A stretch of 64,000 bases of DNA. Origin: Formosa sediminum. GTDB taxonomy: Bacteria > Bacteroidota > Bacteroidia > Flavobacteriales > Flavobacteriaceae. The notes under the pieces were generated by a model that searched no databases, was not told where the DNA came from, and saw nothing but the letters and a program-made list of their open reading frames with translations. Location: positions 124,001-188,000 of the forward strand of contig NZ_CP041637.1 in NCBI RefSeq assembly GCF_007197735.1, given 5' to 3'. The position numbers and the translations under genes are program-made. This document shows, piece by piece, positions 62,084-64,000 of this stretch; the stretch's first letter is position 1, and each line of letters begins with the position of its first letter.

Positions 62084-64000
62084 TTAAAAAGGTATTGTTA
62101 CGGATAGTGATAGATTTCTTCCTGCCTCTGGAACATCTATTAAACGATAGAAACTCGTGTGATCAAAGTATTTTGTGTTGAATACATTGTTTAGTTTTAA
62201 TCGTATTGGTATAGGTAAATTAGTTTTGAAAAGGTCCAGTTCTGCTAAAAACGACATATTAAATAATTGATAGCCATCTGTAACTTCTTCTGGCGGTACA
62301 ATCTCGTCTTGCTTTGCTGTAATTTTATATTCAGCTATAACTTGAGGTTGTTTTAACACTGAAACATTTTTAAATTGATATCTGGCTGAAAACAGTGTGG
62401 ATAGCGGCGGTGAAAACGGAATTGAAAATCCTTCTTTTGGCCCACTAGTTTGTCTGGAATACACATATTCTGCTGCAGCATCTAACTGTAAGTTTTTAAT
62501 TAGTGTTGTACTGGCTCTTACCTCACCTCCTATTCTAAAAACTTTACTTTGGGTATATTCATAAATCTGTAAAGTTTCATAATAACTAGACGTAGGGTTT
62601 AAATAAATAAAGTTGTCAAAAAGGTTAACAAACGGACTAACACCTACGCTAAATGTTTTGGTAGTATGATCTATGTCTAAATCTAACTGGTAAGAGGTTT
62701 CTGGATCCAGATCTAAGTTTCCTTTCTCGTAGCGATACATGTGGTAATTCACACCATCTGATGCTAACTCATTAGCTAATGGCATTCTAAAACTTTTACC
62801 TACATTTAGTTTAAAAGTAGTTTGATTTAGAATATAACTTACACCTACAGAGCCACTAAAATTACCAAAGGTTAGGGTTTTATCTTGCGCTCTTTGCGTA
62901 TATACATAAGAAGTTGTACCATCGTCATTTGCGACAGTTGAAGGGTACCAATCAAAATAAGCTTTAGTATCTGTAACTCCATAGTCGTAACGTACCCCAG
63001 CTAAAAGATGAAAATCTGGAGTTAGCTCATAAGTATCAAATGCAAAAACACCAACCGAAAATCTGTTATATTCTGGAATTAAAAATCCCCAACCACCAAT
63101 ATTATTATCCTGATATTCTAAATTTACACCTAAAACAATATCTTGTTTATTTTTATAACTAAAGGCATCTTTAATATTTAATGCGTAGGTATTTTTATTA
63201 AAATCTCGCTCTAAAGTATTGGATGGTTTTGGCATATATCCATGAGCTACAGCTTCTGAATGTTCTTCTCTATGATTATTTTGATAGCCTAAATCCAATA
63301 AAAATGTATGCGCGCCGTGCTTAAGCGATGTATTATTGGTGATTTTGAAATGATTTACAGTATGATATGGCAAATCGACATCTCGACTAGAACTATCGTA
63401 ATCAATATCGGAAACAATGACTTCCAAACCATGAGCATTTGCGAAAAACCCGTTTTTAGCACTTACGTTACTAAAAGTTGTTTCCGACTGTATATTATCA
63501 TTAATATAGCCTAAACTAAAACTAGCATCGGCTTCATGCCCAGCTGTATTTCTTAAATTATTGTCGTGTAAATTAAAAATGTAATTTTCGTAACTAATTT
63601 TATCTGTAGGGACTTTATAATCGGCATAATCTCTATACGTTAATCTAGACCTATAAAACCAATGATACTTTCTACCAGTAATTCCAGCAGATACCCCGAG
63701 TAAATCATTATTACTTTCGGCTAACACATTTACCTCTCCTTTAAACGAATGTACTAATGGAACGCTATTGGGCTTAATATCTACAACTCCCGCAATAGCA
63801 TCAGAGCCGTATACTAAAGATGCTGGACCTTTTATAATCTGGATATTCTCAATGCCATATTGGTCTATTTCTAAACCATGGTCGTTCCCCCATTGTTGCG
63901 CTTCGTGTTTTATCCCATTTTGTACGACTGCAACACGATTAAATCCTAAGCCTCTAATTACGGGTTTAGATTGCCCCGACCCAATATTAATTGTACTTAC
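62084..64000 (-). CDS. TonB-dependent receptor, probably for zinc or another metal (5' end outside the window)
   Basis: The frame is open to the right edge, giving the last 638 residues. The plug domain is clear (SGQSKPVIRGLGFNRVAVVQNG, then IQIIKGPASLVYGSDAIAGVVDI), and the 22-strand barrel ends in the C-terminal Phe (LSVTIPF). A GTG at 63727 could be mistaken for a start, but it lies inside the plug/barrel and is not one. The loop HEAQQWGNDHGLE in the plug resembles zinc receptors of the ZnuD type. Two His-rich DUF4625 lipoproteins follow in the same operon, which supports metal uptake. The true start and any carboxypeptidase-like domain lie beyond 64000. Confidence 0.8.
   Translation of the reverse strand, partial: VSTINIGSGQSKPVIRGLGFNRVAVVQNGIKHEAQQWGNDHGLEIDQYGIENIQIIKGPASLVYGSDAIAGVVDIKPNSVPLVHSFKGEVNVLAESNNDLLGVSAGITGRKYHWFYRSRLTYRDYADYKVPTDKISYENYIFNLHDNNLRNTAGHEADASFSLGYINDNIQSETTFSNVSAKNGFFANAHGLEVIVSDIDYDSSSRDVDLPYHTVNHFKITNNTSLKHGAHTFLLDLGYQNNHREEHSEAVAHGYMPKPSNTLERDFNKNTYALNIKDAFSYKNKQDIVLGVNLEYQDNNIGGWGFLIPEYNRFSVGVFAFDTYELTPDFHLLAGVRYDYGVTDTKAYFDWYPSTVANDDGTTSYVYTQRAQDKTLTFGNFSGSVGVSYILNQTTFKLNVGKSFRMPLANELASDGVNYHMYRYEKGNLDLDPETSYQLDLDIDHTTKTFSVGVSPFVNLFDNFIYLNPTSSYYETLQIYEYTQSKVFRIGGEVRASTTLIKNLQLDAAAEYVYSRQTSGPKEGFSIPFSPPLSTLFSARYQFKNVSVLKQPQVIAEYKITAKQDEIVPPEEVTDGYQLFNMSFLAELDLFKTNLPIPIRLKLNNVFNTKYFDHTSFYRLIDVPEAGRNLSLSVTIPF

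Noticed and set aside
62084-63727. GTG at 63727 as the start of the last TonB receptor
   Set aside because: The frame continues upstream with an unmistakable plug domain to the window edge, so the gene is partial and the GTG is internal.

Overview
The window is AT-rich chromosomal DNA from a member of the Bacteroidota, most likely a marine Flavobacteriaceae. The evidence is SusC/SusD proteins, many TonB-dependent receptors with N-terminal carboxypeptidase-like domains, surface lipoproteins with acidic residues after the lipid cysteine, promoters with a TAnnTTTG -7 element, and a tmRNA whose tag reads GENNYALAA. No phage structural genes, intact transposases, rRNAs, tRNAs or CRISPR arrays were found.

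Layout. 1-4.2 kb: the end of an outer-membrane operon (partial beta-barrel protein plus a 1005-residue TPR protein) and divergent ftsE. 4.2-16.1 kb: a surface-polysaccharide locus with an HTTM-like membrane protein and partner, two GT2 and two GT1/GT4-type glycosyltransferases, FdtA-like ketoisomerase, FdtB-like aminotransferase, a GNAT/FemAB-like acyltransferase, a Wzx-type flippase and an MBOAT/SGNH acyl-transfer pair. 16.2-22.2 kb: housekeeping genes (YgjV-like protein, typA/bipA, kdsA, a META lipoprotein, GNAT, DUF1801). 22.3-27.8 kb: a siderophore-receptor operon (TonB receptor, DUF4198, two small membrane proteins, PepSY protein). 27.8-30.6 kb: FRG-domain protein, alanine/saccharopine dehydrogenase-like enzyme, a structured RNA resembling Flavo-1, and ssrA (tmRNA).

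30.6-44.6 kb looks like a 14-kb genomic island inserted at the 3' end of ssrA. The last bases of ssrA recur with 15 of 16 identical at 44608-44623, directly before a strong terminator that would sit just behind ssrA in an empty site. The island carries a PchR-like AraC regulator and a second iron-uptake operon built like the Xus xenosiderophore system of Bacteroides: TonB receptor, DUF4374 lipoprotein, a DUF4198 gene broken or recoded at an A7 run, two small membrane proteins, a PepSY protein, a small membrane protein and a penicillin-acylase-family lipoprotein. A TIM-barrel lipoprotein follows on the other strand. Flanking non-coding stretches look decayed, and no integrase survives.

44.7-60.4 kb is a polysaccharide utilisation locus on the minus strand: a Y_Y_Y/LuxR-type regulator, SusC, SusD, a GH144-like glucanase lipoprotein, an alpha/beta hydrolase, a GH3 beta-glucosidase, a GH43-like enzyme and a sugar/H+ symporter. 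The GH144 + GH3 pair points to beta-1,2-glucan. The SusC leader holds four copies of TGACGTA, two in an exact 11-bp tandem repeat, and these are candidate operators. 60.7-64.0 kb is the end of another operon: a TonB-dependent receptor that runs off the window, followed by two histidine-rich DUF4625 lipoproteins, probably for zinc or another transition metal.
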